DNA of 64,000 nt from Spiroplasma turonicum (lineage in GTDB: Bacteria; Bacillota_I; Bacilli_A; Mycoplasmatales; Mycoplasmataceae), in NCBI RefSeq assembly GCF_001262715.1, contig NZ_CP012328.1:620001-684000 (forward strand), read 5' to 3'. A program made the translations under genes and the position numbers. Below, in pieces: positions 36,184 to 48,881 of this stretch (the stretch's first letter is position 1; the number at the start of each line of letters is the position of its first letter). The notes under the pieces were generated by a model that had not been told where the DNA came from, ran no database searches, and saw only the letters and a list, made by a program, of their open reading frames with translations.

Positions 36184-36211
36184 AAAAAAAACCAATATTT
36201 ATATATTGGTT
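36184..36211 (-). terminator. Terminator of permease copy 2
   Basis: Same hairpin as at 30682 (AACCAATATATAAATATTGG) with T8. Confidence 0.75.
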
Positions 36212-36238
36212 AATTAGACACTTTCTTATGAATATTTT

Positions 36239-38089
36239 TTAAGATATATCTATTTTTAAAAATCTTCTATGGGCAAAAACATATAAAAATATAGTACTAA
36301 CAAAAATTACAAATACAGTTATTTTTGGATCATAATAATTATTAATTGATTCATAATCAATAAAACCATCAACTATTTTAAAATCATATGTTAAATAAGG
36401 TAAGAAGACATTTTGTTGGTCTTCTAAATTAATATATGACTTATTATCCTTAGAAAATCAAGTTTCAGAGTATGAATTTCCTGAATAATATGTATATGTT
36501 GTTCAAAAACCATAAAATGGGTTTAAGTATGCAAAAAGATTTGCTTGATTTCTAACATTAACATATTCATTATAACTATTATTTATTATTATACTTCTTT
36601 GTGTAGAGTTAAAAAAATCGGTTGTATACTTTATGAAATAATTTTCTAAAATATTTGCTACATAAGAAGTGGGAAAATATAATTCATTATAAAAAAAATT
36701 ATAAATATCATTATTTTCATTATCTATTGGTCCAACTGCTAAGTTATCTCCACTCATTGGTGATGAAACATTAAATTTAAATATAGATTCTAAATCTGAA
36801 CTACTAAAATTAAGTTTTAATGGCTTACCTTCTGAATCAGATACTTCATCATTAGAAATGTAATTTACATCTAAGTTATTTTCTGAGTTAGGTAAAAAAT
36901 TAATAAAAGTTGAGAAATACTCAGGATAAGCTTTTTGAATATCTTCATTAATAGTTAAAATATAGTTATAAAAATCCAAAAAATCTTTCAATGCATTTTT
37001 ATATTCGTAATTATCATCCATAGTATTATATACATTAACCATTTCATCATAACTCATAAATGTTGTTTTTAACTTAAAATTAATTGATACTTTTTTTCTT
37101 AATCATTTTGAGCTATTTTTGTTCATTTCAGTATTATTTTTTTCTACAATACCTTGTAATGAGTAATTTATATAATTATCTTCATTATCTTTATTTTCTT
37201 TGATGATTTTTAATTTATTATTTCAAAAATCTTCTAATCTTTTATTAATAGATTCAGAAAAATTATCACTAATAATATATCCATTTGTATAATCTGTAAA
37301 AAAATCATTTATTGCATTTGATAAATAATTATACTTTATTTTATTATTTTTTATTAAATTTTGTAAAGTAATTGCTTTATATATATCTTCTACTCTAACA
37401 GCTATTGGGGTTCTTGGATTAGAATCATTGTTAAATGATAATGATAACTTATCGTTTTTAGTTGTTATTATTTTTAATGGAATATTTGCTACGAAAGATA
37501 ATGATAAAAAAACGGTTGTAATTATAATGGTCCCTTGTGAACCAATCAAAATCAATAAAAAAATGTTGAATAAAATTAATGATATACCAATTAATAAATT
37601 ATAAATTAAAAAAACTATAGTTTTTCTAAAAATAAAGTTATTTATTGTAAAGTGATTAAAAAATAAAGATAATAAATTAAAATACAAATAAGATAAGAAA
37701 ATAGTAATTATCAATAAAATTAAAAAAGTTAAAAGTTGTGTTAAAAAAAATTTACTCCTAGATACCTGTCCTGATATTATTAAAAATGTAGTTTTATCAT
37801 CAACTTTTTTAACTAAAAAGAATATAATTGACCTAACAATAATTAAAAATAACAAAATACTAGAATATATTATGGAATAAAAATCAAAAATTTGATTTTG
37901 CAACTTTTCATCATGACTAACCATATTAAATATAAAAGCAACTAAAAAACTAAAAAGATTAATAACTATAAAAAATATAATATATGATTTTTCTGAAAAA
38001 ATTATTTTAAAAAAGAAACCTAATAAATCAAAAAATGAAACTGATAAATTTGGCTTTATTAAATTATTGTCAACTTGATCTTTATACAT
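36239..38089 (-). CDS. ABC-2-like membrane permease, copy 2
   Basis: A 616-residue protein, same layout as copy 1 at 30737-32587: cytosolic start, about six spans to residue 220, a large outside domain and a closing span. The only residue change I see is Ser in DEVSDSEG. At the DNA level I count about five differences in 1851 bases, far fewer than in the adjoining lipoprotein genes, which suggests recent sequence exchange between the copies. The start ATG lies 72 bases behind the lipoprotein stop and beyond its hairpin, so it may have its own promoter or depend on read-through. Confidence 0.7.
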
Positions 38090-38118
38090 TAAAAAAATAA
38101 CACCTACATTCTAAATAA

Positions 38119-38150
38119 TAAAAAAGCGCTAAATTTTTATTATGCGCTTA
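38119..38150 (-). terminator. Hairpin behind lipoprotein copy 2
   Basis: Identical to the hairpin at 32617: AAGCGC / GCGCTT with T6 on the minus strand. Confidence 0.7.
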
Positions 38151-38161
38151 GTAATGACTAA

Positions 38162-40024
38162 CTATACTTTTGGAATGAAAACTATAGGATATCTATATTT
38201 TCCACCTGAACCATTATATACAGCATCAGTTCTAAAGTTTACATTTAAGAAATCAAACTGTAAATTTAAATCAACATATTTAAGATCTCAACCTGTTGCA
38301 ATTTTTAAACCTTCATCTGAAGAAGATAATGATGAACCACTATAATTTGATGAAGCTTTAAAATTAAATGTTGATTGATTAGAACTTGCTATGAAATCAT
38401 TTCTTTTTGATATAATTTCAGGAGTATTTGATTTTAATGAAAATAAATCTGCTAATTCATCTAATCTACTTATTTTTGAAGCTTGATTTCAAAACAAACT
38501 ATTGTCTGATTTAATGCCAAATATTCTTTCATTGTTTTTTTGGAAATTAAATGTGTCATAAAATGTATTTACACCTTTTATAACATTTGCTTTAATTGAT
38601 TTAAAAGTAACTGAGTTTTCAGTTAGCTGTTTTAAATTATCATTTGGATCAACAGAAGATCCATAACCTATTTTAAATTCAGTCATATCTTTTTTAAATG
38701 CACCAATTTTCAATTTAATATTACTTAATGGTACGAACTTGATATTTACTAATTTTGATAGATTATTTTCAATTTTATCTTTATCTTGTGATAAAGCTTC
38801 AAATCCTTCATCATTTTTTACTTTTTCAATAAAACTTGATGATCAATTACTTATATTTTCTTTCAAATAATTAGTTATATTTGATTGATCACTTTTTATA
38901 TTACCTAAGAAAATATCATTATATAATGATTCTCCATCTTTAAAATTATTATCATTTCAACCTGTCTTATTTGATCTTCAAGAATAATTTGCTTGATTTG
39001 CTTGTAATTTATAATCTCATTGATTAGAATCATTTAAATCATTAATATTAATTAAAGAATTATTATCAGTAGGACCTTCAAAAGATATGAAATCTTTAAA
39101 TTGATTAAGACCTCCTTCTTCTTGAAAAATTTTATTTAAATCTGTTAATAAATTATTATTAAATTCAGATTTATTAAACATTCCCTCAACTTTAGTTTTA
39201 ATTTTATCAAAATTAGTGATGAATTTATCATCTTCACTGTTTTCAATAGAACTAAGACTTATAATTGATGAATTATCATCTTGTTTTAATAAATTTCATT
39301 TAATTAATTTAGATTGATTTTCTATATAATCTGCAAGACCAACATAACTAGTAATAGTATAATTTAATGCTGAGTTTTCATTATAATTAGTTTTTGATTG
39401 CCCATCTTTAGAATTTATATTAACTTTAAAACTAAAATTAATATTTGAAGATAATATATATCCTTTTTGTTTATTACCTGAGGCTTCAGTAACATCATAA
39501 AATGCTAAAGTTGATTTACTATCTTGTGTATCTGATAATTTTTTTTCAATTTCAATTAAATTATCTATATCATTAGTTAATATATTGTATTCTGATTTAC
39601 TTTTTAAATTATTAACTTTTTCTTTAATTGAATTAAAGCCAACTTTAATTGCAATATCGTTAAATAAATTTTCTAAATTATCTCCAGTTTGTATAATTTC
39701 TGACAAATCTCTGTTTACAGTTTCGTCAGGTTTATAACTATTAAAATATGTCTTCATTTTATCATAAACAAAGAATTTATAGTTATTATCTTGTTTATCT
39801 TCTTCAAATCACTTTGCAGACTCTTTTTTTACAGTATCGTTTATAATTGTGTTTACTTCTTTTTTAAAAGACTCTAATGCTGTTTCATATGAATTATCTA
39901 CATCATTAGTTTCGTTTCCTTCTTGGTCCTCTACTTGATCTTCAGATTTTCCACATGAAATAACTGTTGTAGCTATAGGTGTCAACATACCTAACGAAGC
40001 TAAAATACTTAATAATTTTTTCAT
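38162..40024 (-). CDS. Large lipoprotein, copy 2
   Basis: A 620-residue lipoprotein with lipobox TVISC and an acidic N-terminal spacer (EDQVEDQEGNETNDV). Colinear with copy 1 at 32660-34519 but with substitutions throughout, such as FNSYKPDETVNRDLSEII for FESYKTDETLNRNLSEII; the last 25 or so codons are again almost identical. Family unknown. It is the middle gene of the exporter set and is preceded by AAGGAGAG. It likely sits on the outer membrane face near the exporter. Confidence 0.75.
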
Positions 40025-40272
40025 TTTATCACTCTCCTTATAAAAAAAATTTTACTACATAAAATAAATTTTATGTATAATAAATTTTCTTTTTTTTCCA
40101 CAATATTAGTACTATAAAAAGAAAAAAATTCCATATAATATTAATTATAACTTTTTATAAAGAAATATATTTTTTTAAAAGCTTTTTAATAAATTATTAA
40201 TGAATTAAAGTTAATTTTAATAAATATAACTTATTTAAGATTTTTGATTAAGATAACATATATAATTAGTTA

Positions 40273-42105
40273 TTAATCAATTAAACTTGCTTCATAAATT
40301 TTTTTAAAGGGTCCTTTTTGTTTTTTTAATTTTGAATAATTTCCTTTTTGTAATATACCTTTACCATCTTTTCCTAGAACGATTATTTCATCAACGTTCT
40401 TTATAGTAGTTAATCTATGTGCAACAACTATTGTTGTTCTATCTTTCATTAAATGTTCTAATTTTGTTTGTATTTCTTTTTCTACAATTGAATCTAAAGC
40501 GCTTGTAGCTTCATCTAATAATAAAATTTTTGGGTTTTTTAAAAACATTCTAGCAATTATAAGTCTTTGTTTTTGACCTCCACTTAGCATAAAACCACGT
40601 TCTCCAAGTATTGTATTATATTGATCAGGTCATGACATTATGAGATGATGTAATTCTGCTTTTTTACATGCTTTTTTAATTGCATATTTTGCAGCCTTAA
40701 AATTACCATATTTTATATTTTCATAAACATCACCATATAGAATTTGAGGTTCTTGTTCAACATATCCAATATAGCCAAGATATTTTGATAAATTAATTGA
40801 TTTAAGATCTATATATTTATTTATTTTAATTTCTCCATTTGTTGGGTCATAATATCGTAAAATTAATTTAATAATTGTTGACTTTCCACATCCAGTTTCA
40901 CCAACTATTGCATAACTTTTACCTTTTTTAAAGGTAAAAGTAAAATCTTTTAAAATACATTTATTTGGTTTATCAGGATATGCAAAATTAACATTAATAA
41001 ATTTAATATCACCATCAATTTCTTTTAATTTAATAGTTTTTTTATTTAGTTTTAATAATGATTTTGAATTAATAGTATTTAAAATTCTTTCTGAAGCGAC
41101 TGATGCATTAATAAGACCGAAAAGTGCATTCATTATTTGCAATAATGGCCAAGTAAGCATTGATTCTGCAAGTTGAAACGAAGCAAACTTATATTTAAAA
41201 AAATCTAAACCATCATATGGATTTTCACTAAAACCATAAAAATATATTGAAAATAATATAGTAGAAAAGTTTAAAATAAATATACTACCTCAGATTATCG
41301 TTAGCATTAAAGCTTGATTTGAATTTACTTTTTTAGACTCATTATAATATTTTTTATGTATTTTATTAAATCTATTAGTTTCATAAGATTCAGTTCCAGA
41401 TGACTTTATCAATCTAATTGAATTTAATCTATCAGTTACATCACCATTAATTTGTGTTATTGTATTTCTTACTTTATAAACTTTTTTTCTAGTTACAAAA
41501 AATGAAATAAACATTGCTAATATGGCAATTATAAATATTGTTAATGCTAATAAACCAATTGCTCAAGAAAAAATAATCATCATAATTGAAGCTGCAATTA
41601 TTTCTAAAATAGATACTCCTAATTGCAGTGGAACTTGAATTGCTTGATCTCCAACAATTTGGGTATCATTTATAACCTTTGTTAAAATTTCTCCTGTCTT
41701 TTTGTTTGAAAAATAAGAAATATCTTGGTTTACAAGTTTTTCTAAAGATTTATTTCTTAAATAAATTTCAATTTTTCTTCCCAAATTATATGAAACTAAT
41801 TCATAAAAATAAGAGACTAAACAATATATTAAAATATCTGCAATTGATAAATAAATTAAAATATAGATATCTAAGTTTCAATAATATAATAAATTATCTA
41901 AATCTTCTTGTTCACCTATTTTATAAGATAATTTTTGTGTAATTGATACGGTTAATTGATAAGTTAATATTGGTAAAAGTATTGAACACAATACAATTAT
42001 TAAACATAGTACTAATAAAGTTAAAGACAATACTCATTCTTTATTATAATAATAAAATAATATCTTAATAAAAGGTCCTTTATTAGAACCTGATTTATTT
42101 TTCAT
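40273..42105 (-). CDS. ABC exporter, fused membrane and ATP-binding domains
   Basis: A 610-residue half-transporter of the MsbA/LmrA type. Six spans occupy residues 1-330 (for example [20 protein letters not shown] and [13 protein letters not shown]), with the exporter signature segment [16 protein letters not shown] between. The ATPase has Walker [11 protein letters not shown]-loop [11 protein letters not shown], signature [14 protein letters not shown], Walker [13 protein letters not shown] and H-loop VVAHRLTTI. It should work as a homodimer, or with another half-transporter, expelling a lipid, peptide or drug; no substrate can be inferred. It is followed by the lipoprotein and permease genes and is the only intact ABC gene of the duplicated block. 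Confidence 0.92.
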
Positions 42106-42546
42106 AATAAATCTCCATTTCTGTACAATAATATAAACTTTTTTTTATTTAGTTAGTTTATTTTAATGCAGACAATTTTTGATTTTAAAAATTGTATAAT
42201 AAAAAAACAATAAATTTTTAAAATTCATTGCTGTTTTATTAAAACATATGGTCTTATAAAAAAGACAAAATACTTTTTAAAGTTTTTTGTGTATATCATT
42301 AAATAATATACTATTATTTTTTTATAAGTGGCTTATATTAAAAAATAAGACCACACTCTCAATAATACAAGCTTATAATTGTATTAAATACTGCATTGAA
42401 CGCTCCAATTAAAGAACTATTCACTTATATTATAACTTATATTATTTAAATACTTATAATTATTGCACTTTATTTATATTAGTTTTTTTATTGTAAATAA
42501 ATAATTTAATAGTATTAATTTTAAAATAGTAATAATATTTTTAGTA
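42106..42546. other. Intergenic region with inverted repeats
   Basis: No coding frame. A hairpin CAATAAAT ... ATTCATTG lies near 42209-42230, and TGGTCTTAT (42249-42257) is inverted at 42345-42353, enclosing about 105 bases. A stretch at 42341-42415 is less A/T-biased than its surroundings and could be transcribed as a small RNA, but nothing proves it. Confidence 0.35.
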
Positions 42547-42957
42547 TTAAATTTTCATTAAAGTTTTTAAATCAGATTTATATATTGTTTTTTTAATATC
42601 TTCAATTTCATCTTTTATAGAATTGTAATCAAGTCTAACTTTATCAATAACAATGTTTTTTAATTGAACTCTTTTTCTTGGTCCATCATTTATTACTGAA
42701 TTTCTAATTTTAAATGATGATCTACTATCTTTTATTTCTTTATTTAAAATTTTTATTAGATTGATATAGTTTATTTCAGAGTTAAATACATAATTATTAA
42801 CATTTAGTTCATCTAATGCTCTTGATATATATATTTGTCTATACTTTTCAAGTTTTAAATGGAATAGCTTATTAATATAATATGAGGCATAAATAAATAA
42901 AGCTACTAATAATAAACCTGCCAAAATTGATATTAAAATAATTAATCAAGTACTCAT
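42547..42957 (-). CDS. Small single-span protein coupled to the helicase-nuclease
   Basis: A 136-residue protein: one N-terminal membrane span (WLIILISILAGLLLVALFIY) followed by a basic, helical cytosolic part (LEKYRQIYISRALDELN, then DGPRKRVQLKNIVIDKVRLD). Its ATG is one base after the stop of the 1155-residue helicase, which indicates translational coupling. No family recognised. By analogy with defence modules that anchor an effector or sensor, it may place the helicase at the membrane, but that is inference. Confidence 0.6.
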
Positions 42958-42958
42958 A

Positions 42959-45900
42959 TTACATCTCCTCTATTTCATTATTTTTTAAATGTTTTTTAAT
43001 GTTATTTAAAAATCTAGTCTTGACAATAGAATTATTTTTATTTCATCAATCATTTGAAAGAATTCTTAAAAATACCCACCCTCGGTTTTCTAAATACCTT
43101 TGTCTTTCATAATCATTTACTTTACTAAAAGTACTGCTATGAAATGTGTAACCATCACATTCGATTGCTAAAATAAATTGTTTCTTCAACTTATCATAAA
43201 TACATATATCAATTTTAAATCCTGAAGCTGGAACTTGTGTTTTTAATTCATATCGTTCTTTATTTATTATTTGATTAATTGCATCATATACTTCAACTTC
43301 AAATTCACTGTCAAATTCATTTATTTTATTTAAATTATCAAACTTAATTTGATTTGTTTCCTTATTTAATAATAAATTAATTTGGTCTTTATTGGTTGTT
43401 GGTGAAGTTAATAACTCACAATATTTTAAAAATTCCTTAAAGTCTAATACCCCTCTTTTGTCTGAATTAATTATTGATGAAGGTATTGACTTAATAACAT
43501 ACATTTTTTCTTTTGCTCTTGAAATTGCAACATTAAGTCTTTTTTCTCCATTTTCTTGTGCAATTGGACCAAAATAGTTTTTAAATACTCCTGTTTCGTC
43601 TTTTGCAAAACAAATTGAAAAAATTATTATATCTCTTTCATCACCTTGTACATTTTCTATACTCTTTACAAATAATTCTTCACCAGGTTCTTTATTTAAA
43701 AGTTTTAAACTTAATTCTGGATTATTAATACTCTCTTTTTCTAAAAGATCTTGAATTAAATCTTGTTGTTGAGTATTAAATGTAATTATTCCAATACTTT
43801 TTTCTTTTAATTTCTTATTAGATAAAATAAAATTTATTAGTTCAATTATGACTTCAGCTTCTTTTATATTTTTTTTGTCTTTTCTTATTCCATCTACTTC
43901 AATTAACTCAATTGGATAAGAGATTGATTTCATTTGATTACTTATAATAAGTTTATTTTCATAATATTTTGCATTAGAAAAATCAATCAGTTGTTTACTT
44001 TTACTTCGGTAATGATATTGAAGCATTGATGTTTGAAATCTTCCATTTGCAAAACTTAATAGACTATCATATTTCAAAGCTTCTTGTAATTCATAATTAA
44101 TACTGCTTACATCTACTTCATCAACTTCTTCTTCATCAATTACATCATTTTTTATTTTAAAGAAATTTGTTGGTGCTAATTGTTTATCATCACCGCATAT
44201 AATATATTTTTTTGCTCTATATAATATTGGAATACATTTTTCAGTAAAAATTTGACTAGCCTCATCAAAAATTGCATATTCATACTCTTTTTTTATTAAT
44301 GGAATAGTTTTGTGATCTGATATAGTTTCAGGTGACCCAATTAATATTGGGAAGAATAATTTCATTAACTGAGAATAATTTTTAAACAAAGTTGTTAATC
44401 TCATACTAGTTTTTGTTTTTCTAATATTTTTACCTAACTCATTAAATAATGTAGATAAGTTTTTACCAGTGTTTGTTTTACTATCAATGTATCTACCTAA
44501 TTGAATATTTTCAATTATATATTTAAAATAATTAAAAATAATAATATCTTTATCATTTTTACATTTTTCATCGATAGTTCTACCTATTAAATGAAATCAA
44601 TCATTAGACATAAAATCAAATAATTCTATATGTTGCTTCTTAAATGTTTCACAATATGAATAATATAAAACTTTATTTGTAACTATGTTGTTATTAATAT
44701 TTAATAAATTTAATTTATTTAATGAGTCACAAAGTTTATCAATATCAATTTTGTTATAATTTGATAAAAAGTTTTTAGTATCTTTAAATAATTTATTATA
44801 TTCAGATGAAGTTAAAAAATTATTAAACTTTTTCTTATTAAATATTCCTATTTTATTTTTTAGTTTATCTTTAATGTAAAAGTTATAAAGTTTTTCATTA
44901 AAATTTTGTTCACTATATAAACTTAATAAAAAGTTTATATTTATTCTGTTTTTATTAAATAATATAAATAAATTATAAATATCTTCTAATATATTTTTAT
45001 TAAATAATAAAATAGTTGATACTTCAGTTATATAAGTTAAATCATTATAACTTAATTTTATTGACTCTATATCAGTGTCTTTTGATTCTTTTAAAAATAA
45101 TAAATAATTTTTTCCTAATTGATCTTGAAATAACTTTTTAAAAGAACATAAATTATTATAATACTCATCTAATTTTGAATAACTATTAGTTTCATATGAA
45201 TCTGTATTTTTATCTTTGAATTCAATAATGTAATTATACATTTCTCTTACTTTTTTATAAATCTGTAAAGAAGTGTTATTATTATGAAACATTAATGTAA
45301 ATTTATTTAAAAAATTTAATTTATCATAAACAACTTTTGAAGCTACTTTCTTTTCAGTTATAAATAAAGCATCACTCTTATTATTTATAATGTTTGCAAT
45401 TAAATTGACTATAACTTGTGATTTACCAGTTCCAGGTGGACCAAAAATGTAAGTAGAATCTTTAAGTGATTTAACTAATGCTTTTCTTTGAGTAAAGTCT
45501 AAAGAAGATACTGTAACAATATCATTTTCTTTAAAATCTATATCATCATTGTTAAGAACATCTGTTGATTCAAGAAGCATTTCATCTAAGAATGACATAT
45601 CATCATTTTCTATTATATTATAAGCAGATAGAATTGTACTTGAAGCAATATCATATAAACCAAAAGAACATAAATCTAAACAAAAAGCTTGATTAAAATA
45701 TGAATTATAGTTTGCTTGAAATATACTACCTGCTTCATCTCTTTTTAAACCTTTCACAGAAGAAAACTTATAATCAAGGGTATCATAAAACTTTTCTTGA
45801 TTATTTAACCTATAACCAATAATATTAAAATAATCTTGTAATTTTTCAATTAATAAATTTTTATCACTTATAATTGATTCATCAAGTTCTTGATAATCTC

Positions 45901-46426
45901 AATAAACTTTATTTTTTGAAGCAAGTATATTTAAAAGTGCATTATTTAAGACATATTCATTTTCAATAGAGACTTCATATATAAAGCCCCCTCTATCAGT
46001 TATATTAATTTTTCTTAATATTAAAGGAGATCTAAAATAATCATTAGTATTTGTTGATGCACAACCTTCTACAAAAAATGTACCCATGTATAAGACATTT
46101 ATATTTTTTTCATTTGCTTGATGTTTACTTTTTAATATTATATTTTTAAGTTTTTTTGCATAACTAAAAATCCCTTTTGAATCAAGGGTTTCTTCATTAA
46201 CTATAATGTCATAAAAACTTATAAAAAAGTTTGAAGCTTTTAAAGCTTCTTTTAATGAAATTGGTTTAGAATCATTTCTATTTTTTCTTAATAAACCTAA
46301 AGTTTCAATTTTTTTAAAATCAAATTGAAGTGCGTTAGGTAGAAAACTATTATAAAAAATACCACTATTTTTATTACTGTTAAGTAGTCTGCTTTTAAAT
46401 TTATTTATTAAATCATAACTGTTCAT
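42959..46426 (-). CDS. SF1 helicase with C-terminal Vsr-like nuclease domain (DUF4011-type architecture)
   Basis: A 1155-residue protein uninterrupted under code 4. After an N-terminal domain of about 290 residues come the SF1 motifs: FTQRKALVKSL (Q motif), Walker A GPPGTGKS (329-336), a long helical insertion, Walker B IFDEASQ (about 719-725), ICGDDKQLAPT, QYHYRSKSKQLIDF, ENVQGDERDIIIFS and NVAISRAKEKMYV. The last 100 residues form a Vsr/MTES_1575-like endonuclease: IDICIYDK, then AIECDGYTFH and DYERQRYLENRGWVFLRI. The order helicase plus Vsr-like end is that of large stand-alone antiphage helicase-nucleases. A one-TM protein follows. Exact subfamily is not provable here. Confidence 0.85.
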
Positions 46427-47315
46427 ATTTTTATTTCCTAAAATTATATTAACAAAATTATAATAATAATTAATAGTTTTTATTAAAGAATAATAATTAA
46501 TTCTTATTAATAAGAAGAGATGTTGTTAATTGTTAATTTTTTTTATATTTATTTGTATACTTTTTTTATCTTCATTACTATACAGGGCTTAAATTTGTAT
46601 GTGTATTTAAGTTTACAAATATTGGTAAAAAGTTTATATTATAACCTTTATTTTATATATGTTTTATTGCTAAAAATATATAAAATATAAACAAATAAAT
46701 TTTTGTAACATAGTTTTCTACATAGAAAAAAATACTAACTACTAATCAACACTCTATTGTGTTCTTGGGTAATATGAATTTTTACTTGAACTTGTTAAAA
46801 AAAATATTATATTAAATTATAAAATAAATAAGTACGTAAATTAATTTAAGAAAATAATAAAAATTATTACTTTGATGCAAATTACTATATTAATATAAAT
46901 AACTTAAGCATAGAATACATTGCAATTAAATTAATTTTTATAAATTTAGATAGTAATTGTAGAGAAATTAATAATTTACCAGTTGCAGGACCTCTGGAAA
47001 TGGTTTAAAACTCTTTTTTTTGTTCTCAAATAAAATGAGTTTGTAATTGATAACTTCTTTAATATAGTTTTATTTGATTTACTGAGTCTTACAATCTTGC
47101 AATAAAAAATTATTGTTTACTACAAATAAATGTAAGTTATAACTAAACATTTTTAACAATATCAATAATAGGGAGCTGAAAGAGTTGGTATTTCAATAAC
47201 TTTATAAAATTTGTTTTTTAATCATTAAGTATAAATGCAAAAAAATATACTTTACAGTAAAAGCATTTTATAAAATTTGTATCACAACTATATTGATTTA
47301 AATAAATTTTATAAA
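46427..47315. other. Gene-free region of about 0.9 kb
   Basis: AT-rich, stops in every frame. It separates two defence units transcribed in the same direction. A slightly less AT-rich patch at 46980-47000 has no recognisable relatives. It presumably holds the helicase promoter. Confidence 0.4.
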
Positions 47316-48245
47316 TTACTTATGAATTTTTATTTGTTCACTTTGAAAATCAAAATAATTTTTACTTATTTTGTAATTTTCTACTATATTATCTTCTATA
47401 GTTAACATATATTCTTTTATGGAATCAGTCATTAAATTATTAAAATTTATTTTTACTTTACCATCTATGTTTACATATATCATTTTTTGACCATATAAAA
47501 AATCACATCCAAATACACACATAGGAGCTACGATTCTATATAAGTCATTTCTTTCTTCAAGTATACAATCTTTTCTGTCTTTTATATGTGATGCTATTAA
47601 AAAGTCAACAGGAAATGTTTTATTACATATACAACATTTTTGATGATTTAGATCTTTAAAAAGATTTTTTCTTAATTGGTATTGTTCTAACCTTATTTTA
47701 GTCAAGACTTTTTTATCTGTAACTTCATAATATAATCTAGACTCTAAATAATTATTTCCAAATCTACTTTCGATAATTTTTTGAAAATCTTCATCTATAA
47801 GTAAAAATTTATCAATAAATTCTTTTGCTGCTTCATTATTTAATTTAGAAAACTTTCTTACCCTGTAACCACTTCCATATTTAACTATTTTATTAAAATT
47901 GAATATACTGAAATTTGAATTTATAAGATTATCAATTAGTATTATTTTACTGAAATCTTTATTTTCATCTACATCATTTCACAACTCATTAGATAACTCA
48001 TTGCTATTAAAACTTTCATAAATTGTTCCATATGAAATGATAAAGTTTTTGTTAACAAATATTAATATATCGTTTTTGTAAAAGTTATAATTATTTAATG
48101 ATGGAATACCTCAAATATGAAAATCTTTTAAACTTTTATCTTTGATTTCATAATATTTATTGATATTATTTAAATTCACTTTATTTTTTATAGTTTTATT
48201 ATAGTTATCTATTGAAGAACCTATTGAAGTTATATAAATATTCAC
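47316..48245 (-). CDS. HNH endonuclease domain protein
   Basis: A 309-residue protein. The N-terminal 170 residues are an unknown Asn/Lys-rich domain; the C-terminal part has a treble-clef HNH nuclease: CCICNKTFPVDFLIASHIK (zinc Cys pair and the catalytic His in the ASHI-K motif, about residues 204-222), then RNDLYRIVAPMCVFGCDFLY (the metal-side Asn/Asp and second Cys pair). HNH proteins with this ASHIKPW-like motif are common restriction enzymes. Start is GTG, chosen for the AAAGGTG site 8 bases upstream; the frame stays open only to there. It is the last gene of the defence operon, 51 bp after the HEPN gene. Confidence 0.75.
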
Positions 48246-48296
48246 AAATATCACACCTTTATTTAAAATTTATTAATTTAAACTCTTATTAATTAA

Positions 48297-48881
48297 TTAT
48301 ATAAAGTTAACTAAAATAAATGCAGTAATTTCATTTAAAGTTTTATCAAAATTTATTTTTAGTTTTCTTTTTTTAACAAACATTATTTTATTATTCTTAT
48401 TACTAATTATGTGCTTACGATTTAAGTCTCCATGTGCTACATCATTTCTAATTTCTGGATCATAAAAGCTTTTATGACTTGTAATATTCATTAAATCAAG
48501 AATATTATTAATTTTTTTAAAAAAGTCTTTTAATCCGTTCATATTTAGATTCTCAATATTAAAACTAGATTTAGACTCAAAAAAAATAAACTTATCTTTA
48601 TTAGATTTTATAAATTGTATGTCTTTATCATTTTTTAAATTTAAATTAGTATTAAATTTTATTCAATAAATTTCTTTCAAAAATGATAAATTTTTTGAGT
48701 TCTTTATTTCATTTTTTTTATTTTTATAAAAAATATAAATATGATTAAGAACAAATTTCAAAAAACCTTCTAATAAAGAATTTAACAAGAATATAAACAG
48801 ATGATAATCATTTTCGTCCAACTTATTATTAACTATTTTTTTGTAATAATTTAGTTTTGATATTATTTGATATTTTTTCAT
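48297..48881 (-). CDS. HEPN-like protein (RX4H), partner of the DUF262 gene
   Basis: A 194-residue, strongly helical protein. Residues 145-150 read RNDVAH in DPEIRNDVAHGDLNRKH, an R-x4-H motif with the polar residue after Arg seen in HEPN ribonucleases and in the related MAE_28990/MAE_18760-like proteins. HEPN domains in defence systems act as metal-free RNases that stop growth. The start ATG at 48881 is favoured by an AGGTGA site; a GTG six bases upstream is possible. The gene overlaps the DUF262 gene by 53 bases, implying that the two products work together. Function inferred from motif and context only. Confidence 0.6.

Larger units (their letters stand above)
36152..42105. repeat. Tandem duplication, copy 2
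   Basis: Copy with all three genes intact: ABC exporter, lipoprotein and permease. Homology with copy 1 begins just right of the IS relic (TTTTTAAATATTTAAAATAT). Confidence 0.93.

Noticed and set aside
46975-47010. Less AT-rich patch in the spacer before the helicase operon
   Set aside because: No tRNA cloverleaf, rRNA or coding match could be drawn from it.
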